A stretch of 64,000 nucleotides of DNA from Peltaster fructicola (lineage: Eukaryota; Ascomycota; Dothideomycetes): assembly GCA_001592805.2 (NCBI GenBank), contig CP051143.1, forward strand, positions 992,001 to 1,056,000. Direction: 5' to 3'. Below are positions 8,318 through 16,816 of the stretch, piece by piece (position 1 is the first letter of the stretch; every line of letters starts with the position of its first letter). The translations under genes were made by a program, and so were the position numbers. The notes beneath the pieces were generated by a model. The model did not search any database and was not told the DNA's origin. It was given only the letters and a program-made list of their open reading frames with translations.

Positions 8318-10369
8318 ATGGCTGAGCCACCACCTCCGTTTGACAATCATATGAACTACTTGAAGGACATGGAGGCTGCAATGCTGCAGCGTCAGCAACA
8401 ACTCGAGCGTCAGCAACGTCAGCGAGATCGCCAATTCGAGCTTGAAGCGGCTATGGTTTATGAGCACACAGCCTTGATAGATCCTTATGGCCTTGGACCA
8501 AATGAATATATTGGTCAAGCGACGTACCTTGAGCCAGGTGAGTTCTTGCAGCATCATTGACTGATCGGAAGTGGTCTGAGAGCCGCCAAGTGCAAGGCGG
8601 CCGATTGCGGACCCTGAAGCAGAATCTTATCTGATCATCTCCCCATCATCCCACTCATCTCTCCATTCCTCATCTCGACAGCAGTCATGGCGACTGTCAA
8701 AGACGAACCTGACAGCGAACCAACTAACACTCCCACAGATACTTCCGTGCCGTTTGAGGCTCAGCAGGCCTTCACCAGCGCTCAGGCTTTTGCTGCACAA
8801 GATCAGTACTCCGCCCAGAATGCCACACTCGACTCTTCGCCTTTCGCTCAAAACAACGCCTCATACTTTCAACAAGAGGTAGCCACTGCCGTCCACCATG
8901 AGCGCTTAGCTGCTGTCCTCTTCGTGCTCAGCAAGCCGCTCTCCTTCTCAACTCCTGCCGGACGACGAACGACGCATGTCGTTGGACTCTGCAATCCATG
9001 GCCCACAGTCTCCATGCATAAAGGTCCCTCGAAGTGGTCCGATCAGCAAGCAAGTGCAGATCCCGCCACGCCCAAAGCCAGGCCGAAAGCCTATGCCACC
9101 ATCAGAAGCGTCTGACAGACGTCGAACACAGAATCGTATGGCCCAGAGAAATTTCCGTGATAAGAGACAGCAGAAGGTTACTGAGTTGAAGGAAGTTGTC
9201 GCAAATACCAACCAACAATTACATGATGCAATAGCCGAGGGCAGACGCCATGCTGCTAAGCTCAGCGCCTTGAACGACCAGTATCGCCAGCTTGACGAAC
9301 AGCGCTGTGCTGAGATTGAAACTCTGAAGCAGAAGCTCGAGAGTGCAGAGAAGCGTGTTGTCTTCCTGGAACAGACTGCTGGAGCACCTGGTCATGCTCA
9401 CATGGGAATGTCAAGCCAAAGCGATACTCATGGAAGAGTAAGTCAGCCGTTTCCATACTCGTACGCTGAGCAGGAGCAGTGGTCCTGAAAGAGGCTGCAC
9501 ACCCTCATGAACTAATGTGATACCATATTCCCTTCCCCTTTAGTATTAGAGAGACAGTTTGTCAAGCAGAGTCGTTCGATAAGATTGCGTTTCTTTCTCG
9601 AGGGAACTGCGTCGTGCTATAAGTATCTCTTCGAGATACATAATACAGATAACGACGCAGCAGACACGACCCCATATGCTTACCTCTGCGAGCGTTCTGG
9701 ATCGTTCAATTATCACTTCTAATTAAGCATAGCCAATTAAGCAGTCTTTGTTTCTTTACAGGACCCCTGCTGACCTATATCTTGCAGTTTTCTGGTCCAA
9801 AGCTCCCAGCAATAGCGGATCGAGCTGCTGACAGACCACAGGAGATAGCCATACCTACTCCACCTGAGGATAAATGGAACGAGATCGACATGACTGAAGC
9901 CTGGCTTCGAAGCAAGCCCTCCAATGATCAACAACATGATTCTGGAAACTGGACAGGTTATGAGATGGACACTGACCCGATGACTGGCTCAGGCTGTGGT
10001 TTCTGTACAGACGACAGCAACTGTGCTTGCAAGGCTTCCGTAATGTCTGTGGCTAAGCAGACATCTTCTGGTCCAGGCACCTGTGCAAGATGTCAGAGTG
10101 ATCCATCTCTGGCTGCCGAATGTCGGTCCCTTGCCAACAAAACGCTGCCATCTACGAGCAGCGCATCAGCCGAGTCGAGCACAAGGACGATGAGTTGCGG
10201 TCAATTCATCGACAAGCTGAAGGCTCATCCGCGTATGCCGTCCATCGCTGAACTGTTTGGACCTCTCCATTCATTTCCTGCGAGGACCGGTTTCAATGTC
10301 GACGAGCAGGAAGCTGCAAAAGCTTTGCAGGGCATGTCCGTTATGACTCCACCAGCTCGCAAGGAATGA
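8318..10369 (+). CDS. HapX-like bZIP transcription factor with Hap4-type CBC-binding motif
   Basis: This looks like a HapX-class regulator, a bZIP that binds the CCAAT-binding complex and controls iron homeostasis. My model has four exons: 8318-8537, 8682-8878, 9009-9437 and 9788-10369, giving 475 residues with all phases consistent. The first exon is Gln-rich (QRQQQLERQQRQRDRQ). The third has the Hap4-like motif SKQVQIPPRPKPGRKP, directly followed by the basic region RRRTQNRMAQRNFRDKRQQK and a leucine-zipper coiled coil. The last exon has PTPPEDKWNEIDMTE and the Cys motif GCGFCTDDSNCACKA, similar to HapX iron-sensing cysteine clusters, plus further Cys pairs. The 8879-9008 intron is the least certain junction, because another frame with MSLDSAIHG continues upstream of 9009. 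It could be a HapX paralogue and not HapX itself. Confidence 0.72.
8627..8635 (-). promoter_or_regulatory. Exact ATCWGATAA site (SreA/GATA iron-repressor type)
   Basis: On the minus strand this reads ATCAGATAA, an exact match to the ATCWGATAA site bound by SreA-type iron-responsive GATA repressors. It lies in the first intron of the HapX-like gene, 52 bases before the in-frame ATG at 8687, so it could also serve as a promoter element for a shorter transcript. In aspergilli hapX is repressed by SreA when iron is plentiful, so the location fits that logic. Binding itself is an inference. Confidence 0.5.
9607..9660 (+). repeat. Nested inverted repeat (predicted hairpin) inside the last bZIP intron
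   Basis: Two perfect inverted repeats are nested. The outer arms are CTGCGTCGT at 9607-9615 and ACGACGCAG at 9652-9660. The inner arms are GTATCTC at 9623-9629 and GAGATAC at 9633-9639 around a three-base loop. The whole lies in the 350-nt intron 9438-9787, far longer than the other introns in the window. Transcribed RNA would fold into a two-part stem-loop. No known RNA family is recognised. Confidence 0.6.
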
Positions 10370-10537
10370 TCCACTTCTGGGAAACGGCGTTAGAGGTTTA
10401 TCGAAGTTGGGGTCAGGGCATAACGTGTTATGCGGTGTCAGGCGTTGAAAGACTCATATGGTCATCATGTCCAAAGTTGTATATATGTCAGCATACTGTT
10501 TGCAGACAAGCTACTCGAAGAAGCAAGATATCATAGC

Positions 10538-11533
10538 TCATGTTTCGATAGGGGCTTTGCCGCCTCGTGAGATAAGATCAAGGAAGCCTTCTTTGCTCAT
10601 CTCGTTGACTCTTTCTTCTCTCTTGTGCATGCCGACCAGTCCTTCTTCTCGTGTGATGCGACCAGCCTCTTCAGCCTTGACTTGCGCTGCTCGCACTGCG
10701 TTGAAGAGCTTGACGACACCTCGTTGTGCTGTCTTCTTTAGCTTCTCCTCCTCCATGATTGCGCCAGTGTCCACGCCAGGCGATTGAAGTCCTAGGACGT
10801 CGCTAACTCTCCCTCGTTCTAACAGCGACTTTTTCTCAGCACGAATGGCTGCTCGAGCTTTCGTCTCTAGCTTTTCATCTGCCAGCGCCTTGTTTGCTTC
10901 GTCTGCGGTCTTGGATCTCGACAATATAGGATCAATTCGTTTTTGTGTACTAAGCTTGGTGGTGAGGATCTTTGATATGCTGGTCGCGAATGCTACAGGA
11001 TCATTGCGTTTCTTCTTAGTCGTGCCAGCTGACTCGGATGCATCGTCTGAGTCGAACTCGTCCATGAGATCGTCGTCAAAATCGTCATCGTCCAGATTGT
11101 CCAAGCCAGTGTGATTCTCATCTTCATTTTCTGCATCTTCAAGTTCATTGTCATCCTCTTCGCTATCGTCGTGGGCTGACATGTTTAGTGCTGTATTGAT
11201 TTGTAGCTGATCGTCCTCGGCTTCGTCTTCTTCTTCCTCTTGTTCCTCTTCATCACTCGATACATCTTTCTGTGCTGTGGCCTGTGCATCTCGTTCTGTC
11301 AAAGCCGCAATTGAGGACTCAGGCTTTGTGCGCGGTGCCAGTCTGTTCTTCGAAACAGCTGCAGCATTCACTCCGGTTGCAGATCGTTGGCTTGGTGCGT
11401 CGTCCTCGTCCTCGGAGGAGCTGTGGTATTCTTTCTGCTTCTTGAACTTGCGTATCTTCTTCTTGGGTCGTCGGACTTCGTCCTCGACGTTGCGACGCTT
11501 CGTAGCTGTACCGGCCATACTCAAAGATTGCAA
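10538..11533 (-). CDS. RRP15: Rrp15-like ribosome biogenesis protein
   Basis: This 331-residue nuclear protein matches Rrp15, needed for maturation of pre-rRNA of the large subunit. The N-terminal half is basic (RRPKKKIRKFKKQKEYHSSS) and then very acidic, with long Asp/Glu runs at about residues 92-165. The conserved core follows: DPVAFATSISKILTTKLSTQ then KRIDPILSRSK. After it come LETKARAAIRAEKK and the C-terminal KKTAQRGVVKLFNAVRAAQ. Two start codons lie five residues apart (11533 and 11518); the second, giving MAGTATKRR, may be the natural one. It is a single exon, transcribed divergently from SRP54 across a short shared promoter. Confidence in the family is high from the core motif. Confidence 0.88.
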   Translation of the reverse strand: MQSLSMAGTATKRRNVEDEVRRPKKKIRKFKKQKEYHSSSEDEDDAPSQRSATGVNAAAVSKNRLAPRTKPESSIAALTERDAQATAQKDVSSDEEEQEEEEDEAEDDQLQINTALNMSAHDDSEEDDNELEDAENEDENHTGLDNLDDDDFDDDLMDEFDSDDASESAGTTKKKRNDPVAFATSISKILTTKLSTQKRIDPILSRSKTADEANKALADEKLETKARAAIRAEKKSLLERGRVSDVLGLQSPGVDTGAIMEEEKLKKTAQRGVVKLFNAVRAAQVKAEEAGRITREEGLVGMHKREERVNEMSKEGFLDLISRGGKAPIET

Positions 11534-11765
11534 TATGCTGACGTGTGAATCTTTGTCTAAGAAAACATTCGTCTCGAATGCTTCGGTGATGTCTTTTCTT
11601 TAATGTCTAGCATGGGAATGATTCCGCGCGCTTGAGCCTCAAATTGTGGGACGCCACACAACTGACCCTCCGTCACTACATATCGTTACCCACCACTAGT
11701 ACTAAACCATGACCTGAGAGGATCACGAACCCTTGTCGAGCAAGTAGAATACGCCGTGAATCAAC
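11534..11765. promoter_or_regulatory. Short bidirectional promoter between RRP15 and SRP54
   Basis: Only 232 bases separate the start codons of the divergent RRP15 and SRP54 genes. They must contain both leaders and both promoters. No clear TATA element is seen, which fits constitutive housekeeping expression of growth-related genes. Confidence 0.5.
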
Positions 11766-13403
11766 ATGGTTCTCCAAGATCTTGGACGGCGCATTAATGC
11801 CGCCGTGACAGACCTCACGCGATCGGCCACCCTCGACGAGAAAGCCTTCGATGGCATGATCAAGGAGATTGGCAATGCTCTCGTTGAAGCCGACGTCAAC
11901 ATCAAACTGGTACTGAACCTCCGCAAGACCATCAAGAGCACTGTCAAGTTCAGCGAATTACCTCCTCACGCAAACAAGAAGCGCATCATTCAGAAAGCAG
12001 TCTTCGATGCTCTAGTCGATATTGTCAACCCACATCAGACACCATATAACCCAAAGAAGGGCAAGAGCAATGTCATTATGTTCGTGGGTCTTCAGGGTGC
12101 TGGAAAAACCACGACATGTACGAAGCTCGCAAGATGGTATCAGGCCAGAGGCTTCAAGACTTGCTTGGTCTGCGCAGACACATTCCGTGCTGGAGCCTTC
12201 GATCAATTGAAACAAAATGCCACCAAGGCCAAGATTCCATACTACGGCTCCCTCACACAGACAGATCCTGTTGTGGTCGCACGAGATGGTGTTGAGAAGT
12301 TCAAGAAGGAGCGCTTTGAGATCATCATTGTGGACACATCAGGTCGGCATCATCAAGAGGAGGCCCTGTTCGCTGAGATGAAGGAGATTCAGACCGCAGT
12401 CTCGCCGCAGCAGACTGTCATGGTGTTAGATGCTTCGATAGGTCAAGCAGCAGAAGCACAAAGTCGAGCATTCAAGGATGCGGCAGACTTCGGTGCAATC
12501 ATCATCACCAAGACCGACGGTGCAGCAGCTGGAGGGGGTGCCATCTCTGCTGTCGCTGCGACACATACCCCAATCGTCTTCATCGGTACGGGTGAGCATC
12601 TCCTCGACTTGGAGAAGTTCAACCCAGAGTCATTCGTCTCAAAGTTGCTTGGCATGGGTGACATGCAAGGACTTGTCGAGCACGTGCAGTCACTGAAGCT
12701 GGATCAGAAGGAGACCATCAAGAACATCACAGAAGGCAAGTTCTCGGTCCGCGACTTGCGAGACCAACTGCAGAATATCATGAAGATGGGACCTTTGTCA
12801 AAGATGGCGGGCATGATACCTGGGCTCAGTAACATGATGGGATCAATGGACGACGAAGAAGGTTCCCTGAAGCTGAAACGTATGATCTACATCTGCGACT
12901 CCATGACCGTCAAGGAGCTCGACTCCGATGGTAAGATTTTCATCGAACAGCCAACAAGGATGACACGAATCGCGCGAGGCTCGGGCACGAGTGTTCGTGA
13001 AGTGGAAGATCTCCTGACCCAGCAGAGAATGATGGCTGGCATGGCAAAGAAGATGAAGGGAGGCATGGCAAATATGCAGAAGGCACAAGGCGCCATGGGC
13101 GGCGCGAACCGACAACAGCAGATGGCAGCCATGCAGAAGCGTATGCAAAGCATGGGCGGCGGCGCTGGTGGTGCTGGAGGTATGCCAGATCTGGGCAGTA
13201 TGATGAAAATGCTTGGTGGTGCTGGAGGAGCCGGCGGCATGCCAAACCTTGGCGGTATGGACATGCAGAAGATGATGCAAATGCTTGAGGCGGAGGTGCT
13301 CCCGGCGGCGGCAGAAGATGAGAAGACTGTACGAAGCACGGAAGTTGTCCACAGCACTCTTTCGTTCAAAGGCTACCGGTCCCTCCGCTCGGCGCATATG
13401 TGA
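11766..13403 (+). CDS. SRP54: Signal recognition particle 54 kDa GTPase, with altered C-terminal tail
   Basis: SRP54 binds signal sequences and SRP RNA and, as a GTPase, docks ribosomes at the ER through the SRP receptor. The N domain ([14 protein letters not shown]...) leads into the G domain with P-loop [15 protein letters not shown] (about residues 107-121), [17 protein letters not shown] and TKTDG. The Met-rich M domain starts near residue 325 and shows repeated MQK/MMQ and Gly-Ala tracts. After MQKMMQMLE the given frame reads on for about 37 atypical residues to 13403. The +2 frame just there reads [10 protein letters not shown] and stops at 13319-13321, the kind of Gly-rich tail expected for fungal SRP54. 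This suggests a one-base loss near 13284-13290, real or in the assembly. No intron was found. Confidence 0.95.
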   Translation: MVLQDLGRRINAAVTDLTRSATLDEKAFDGMIKEIGNALVEADVNIKLVLNLRKTIKSTVKFSELPPHANKKRIIQKAVFDALVDIVNPHQTPYNPKKGKSNVIMFVGLQGAGKTTTCTKLARWYQARGFKTCLVCADTFRAGAFDQLKQNATKAKIPYYGSLTQTDPVVVARDGVEKFKKERFEIIIVDTSGRHHQEEALFAEMKEIQTAVSPQQTVMVLDASIGQAAEAQSRAFKDAADFGAIIITKTDGAAAGGGAISAVAATHTPIVFIGTGEHLLDLEKFNPESFVSKLLGMGDMQGLVEHVQSLKLDQKETIKNITEGKFSVRDLRDQLQNIMKMGPLSKMAGMIPGLSNMMGSMDDEEGSLKLKRMIYICDSMTVKELDSDGKIFIEQPTRMTRIARGSGTSVREVEDLLTQQRMMAGMAKKMKGGMANMQKAQGAMGGANRQQQMAAMQKRMQSMGGGAGGAGGMPDLGSMMKMLGGAGGAGGMPNLGGMDMQKMMQMLEAEVLPAAAEDEKTVRSTEVVHSTLSFKGYRSLRSAHM

Positions 13404-13482
13404 AGGATGATACAAGCATCGTTGCTCCTCGCCAGCATCGGCTGTGTCACAAGCCGTCCGCAAACACAAGACATCCCAGACG

Positions 13483-13848
13483 TCAAAGACCAAGCGGATT
13501 ACCACCAGTCTGCTCTTTGCTGCCTATGCTCTCTCCTCCTGGCAACTCTTTATCCGGCTTCCCGTTGTCTTCCTGCGAATAGCCCACTTCGTGTCTGGCA
13601 GTCTGCTTGACACGATCTGCCGCTTCACCAGTTGGCTGACCAATCGCACCTGTGAGCCTGCCCACTGTCGGCTTCAAGGTGGTGTCGAGTGCTTTTCCCA
13701 GTGGATCGCCTACGATCGAAAGAAGACCTGCGAGATGATCAGTCAGACCGTCAGCTGCAACCCATGTGAAAGGCTTGCCCTTCTGTTGGGTACCCAGAGG
13801 GCCTCCCGGAGCCATGTTTGGCAGTGCTTCGTTGACCTTGTCCACCAT
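13483..13848 (-). CDS. Small conserved fungal protein of unknown function
   Basis: This 121-residue single-exon gene encodes a hydrophilic protein of a type I recall from many filamentous fungi, without known function. It begins MVDKVNEALPNMAPGGPLG, has repeated Gly-Gln-Pro-like segments (TGAIGQPTGEAADRVKQTA) and ends ELPGGESIGSKEQTGGNPLGL. The motif TGGNPLGL echoes APGGPLG near the start. There is no signal peptide, no membrane helix and few hydrophobic residues, suggesting a largely disordered soluble protein, perhaps stress related. The opposite strand also carries an open frame of 149 codons over the same DNA, which I regard as a shadow. It lies 80 bases downstream of SRP54 and tail to tail with it. 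Confidence 0.75.
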   Translation of the reverse strand: MVDKVNEALPNMAPGGPLGTQQKGKPFTWVAADGLTDHLAGLLSIVGDPLGKALDTTLKPTVGRLTGAIGQPTGEAADRVKQTARHEVGYSQEDNGKPDKELPGGESIGSKEQTGGNPLGL

Positions 13849-14247
13849 TTCGGCAGACTATTAAATCTGGTCCGTGATACAGTGGGTTTTTAGGAATGTC
13901 CCTTGGATACCAAGAGTCTACCATATCTCAAGTACTGGGGTCAATATCCGGTTCTATCATCTGTGCCCAGCTATGACGAAACTTGTGTAATCATCCTTAC
14001 AAGGATCATCTTGGGCGAATGTGGAGAGGTATGCTCTACGCGACTGACCCCGTCGAGGTGGCTTCCCATCACTATAGAGGGTATGTCTTTCGTTGTAGCA
14101 AGCAATCTTGGAAGGCTCAGATGAATTGGTCCGTATATCATTGTACAATCGTCTTGCCACATCAGAGATATACTGTATACACGTTTGATGCGAAAGTCGC
14201 GTGGTATCCTTGACACCTCTACATCTCACCACCATTCTCCAACAACT
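13849..14247. other. Intergenic region
   Basis: These 399 bases lie between two minus-strand genes, holding the promoter of the small conserved protein and the terminator region of the P450. No gene is seen. Confidence 0.5.
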
Positions 14248-15976
14248 TCATGACTTCACTGCCTTGAAAACAACGTCGCAGGCTCCCAGGGCCACAGTGA
14301 AGTGGTCCTTGGTCTCATACAACAGCCGGTGGCCGTCCTCACCATAGGCAAGAGACACATCATACTTCAGCAGGATCTGCGCAGTAATGGTGCGAAGCTG
14401 CATCAAAGCCAGATTCTTGCCAATGCAGCCGAAAGGACCAATTGAGAAAGGTGCAAAGGCGTCCTTCTGCTTGATCAGATCAGCCTGTTCAGCCCAGCGC
14501 TCGGGCAGGAAACTCTCAGGCTCGCTGTAATTGTCGCTGTCTACACATGCACGTCAGTAAAAGCGACATCCCTATGCTCGAATGCAGCTTACCTCTACCC
14601 ATCACGAACTGTGGCATGAAGAACTCAGTATTACCAGGCAGAAATGTCTCTCCGACCATCATGCCTTCCTTTGGAACAAGTCGTCTTAGTCCCGAAGGGA
14701 CTGCAGGGTGCAATCTCATCGCTTCGTTGATGGCTCCGTTGAGGTAGGCGAGATGCTTGATGTCTTTGTCTGACCAGTCATTATGGCACAACGGCTCAAG
14801 CTCCTTTCGTAGCCTATCTACGACAGCAGGATTCTTCGCGAGGTGGTAGAACAGATAGGTCAATGTTGCTGCGGTCGTATCACTTCCGGCAACGATGATC
14901 AGTCTGGTGTCGGCCACCAGCAACGGTTCTTTCTCTGGTTTTTCAACGTCACGGTATGCTTCTAGGATCCAGGCGAGTATATCTGAACCAGTCTTTGGCT
15001 TGGACTCGGTCTTCTCACCAGGCTTTCGGCTCATGTCGTTCTGGACACGCCAAGCAAGCTCATCCCTGCAGAAGACCACAAACTTCTCATAGCCAGGTAA
15101 CATATTAGGGATGACGACGAGCATTCGCATGAGCCAAGCCGGCAGCATAAGAGCAAGTGGCTCCATGCCCTCGTTCAGCATCTCCAACTCATACGTCTTC
15201 TGCCCGGACGTCACCATACCGTACTGCTTGCCGAAAGCCAGCGAGCCCATTACATCAAAGCTGTACAGGTTGAACCAATGTGTGATGTTGAACGGCTTGC
15301 CCTGCGCTTCGTCGATGCGATTAAGCAGCTTCTCGTTGAATGCACTGATGATCTCTTCATATCCACGGATAGCCTTATCGGAAAATGCTGGCGCCCATAC
15401 CTTTCGACGTCTGTCATGCAGTGACTTATCACGAGTGGTGTGCATACTGTTTATAGGAGAGTCCTGATCGTACCAGGAAGCCTTAGTGACCTTCGACCCT
15501 ACGCCGAAGGACTTCTCTACCGCTGCAGCATCGATGATCGAGAGGTCATTCGATCCGATACGCACGATCTTGCCGTACTTTTTGTGCAGTGCGAGCAGCT
15601 TATGGTACGCATCTGACTTGCCCAGCTGTGCTGACCACCAGAAGCTTGAGATGCGAGCGGCATACGGGCCCGGGAACCTGTTCAGAGGGTTGAGGAACAG
15701 GCGATAGATGAGCGTGCTGCCGTATGCTCCTGCCAGGAAGCTAGCATCGATGACGAGAGCTGTGCGGATCGCTGACCACAGCTCCAAATCGTGTAGTTGG
15801 ACCAATACAAGAGGCAATGCTGCAGAGCACGCGAGGTAGACGCTCAAAATGGCGATGCCGTGCATGTGCATCTCATAACGATTGAAGATCAGCACATGGC
15901 TTGCAACACCTGCCGCAACAGCAACGATGTTCATAGTAGAGGCGTCCATGGTGAGCTGGCTGCTGTCAGACAGCAC
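14248..15976 (-). CDS. Cytochrome P450 monooxygenase
   Basis: This 558-residue microsomal P450 would insert one oxygen atom into an organic substrate using a P450 reductase. The N-terminus has two to three hydrophobic stretches for ER anchoring, then the proline-rich hinge NPLNRFPGPYAARI. Helix I shows AGSDTT, helix K shows EAMR, and the heme loop is FSIGPFGCIGKN with the ligand Cys. The heme loop sits in exon 2 (14248-14540), joined to exon 1 (14593-15976) over a 52-nt intron (GTAAGC...TGTAG) in correct phase, giving FVMGR then DSDNYSEPESFLPERW. A second ATG at 15949 (MDASTMN) is an alternative start. I cannot name the CYP family. Neighbours are housekeeping genes, so it is not in an evident biosynthetic cluster. 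Confidence 0.9.
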
Positions 15977-16816
15977 TTCGAGGGCTCTCGGGTGTCTTTA
16001 TGCCAACAGCTTCCGTCCATGGTGGCTCTACCTGCAATGCAACCACTTCGTAACAGGAGCTGTCTGTCTCACACGGGCGTGATTACACGTGCTAATCCCC
16101 GCTCGCACGCGTGCATCCCATGACCTGCAGCTCCCAATGGTACCTGGGTGAAGAGATTCGGGTACATATCCATCTCGGATGAGTGCAATTTGTGCCAATG
16201 GATGTTCGTCCTACAGCTGCTTCTGTCTAGCCAACGTCATAGCTGGTGGTTAGGGAGAACACTACGGTGGAAAGACATGGGGTAGCCTATTCCCATCAAT
16301 CAGACGAGTTCCATTGAGGTGGAATTTCCGCTGTGCATTGAGGTCCAGCTTCGACTGTAAACACTCCCATCCTCAAGATTGTGCCTCGGACCAATCACAC
16401 AGGCTGTGTCACTGCCAGATCCTTGTTGTTGACAGCATCGTGAACGGCACTGCGAGCATTGGCATACCATGAAATGCATACGACGCACATGCAATGGGTA
16501 CGTCAGCTTGTCTCAGCGACCGATCACTGCATATGCGGCATCAGCAGCAGAACCTTGTGTTCACCATTGAGGATCGATAGAGCCAGCTTGTTACCGAAGA
16601 GCATGAGCCGAGAGATGCCTCACATCCTATCTGTATTGGCAGCAGTCCCTGGTGCAGCAACAGATGTCGTCGGAAAAGCTTTCCAACACTATGATCGGAC
16701 ATCTTGTAGGGTCTTGAAGGACAGAGCGATTCCTCGACCTCCATCAAAGCTCTTCTTGTGCACAAGCAAGGTGATCGTTCAAGACTAGCAAGGCGGTGTT
16801 GAGCATTGATTACACC
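15977..16816. other. Intergenic region, promoter of the P450 gene
   Basis: About 840 bases lie between the P450 start and the end of the Emp65-like gene. Open frames here are short and unlike known proteins. It likely contains the P450 promoter. Confidence 0.5.

Noticed and set aside
9438-9787. Possible HAC1-like unconventional intron with Ire1-type hairpins in a bZIP gene
   Set aside because: The hairpin loops do not have the seven-base Ire1 pattern, the intron has ordinary GT-AG ends, and the protein is HapX-like and not Hac1.
12843-13505. His-rich 220-codon open frame antisense to SRP54
   Set aside because: It mirrors the Met/Gly repeats of the M domain; its His-rich composition is a by-product of CAT antisense to ATG.
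13444-13893. 149-codon plus-strand frame over the small conserved protein
   Set aside because: The minus-strand product has the conserved-looking sequence; the plus frame is Cys/Arg-rich shadow sequence.
14248-15976. Secondary-metabolite cluster around the P450
   Set aside because: No backbone synthase, tailoring enzymes or cluster regulator lie nearby; neighbours are housekeeping genes. veA is a global regulator and not cluster-specific.
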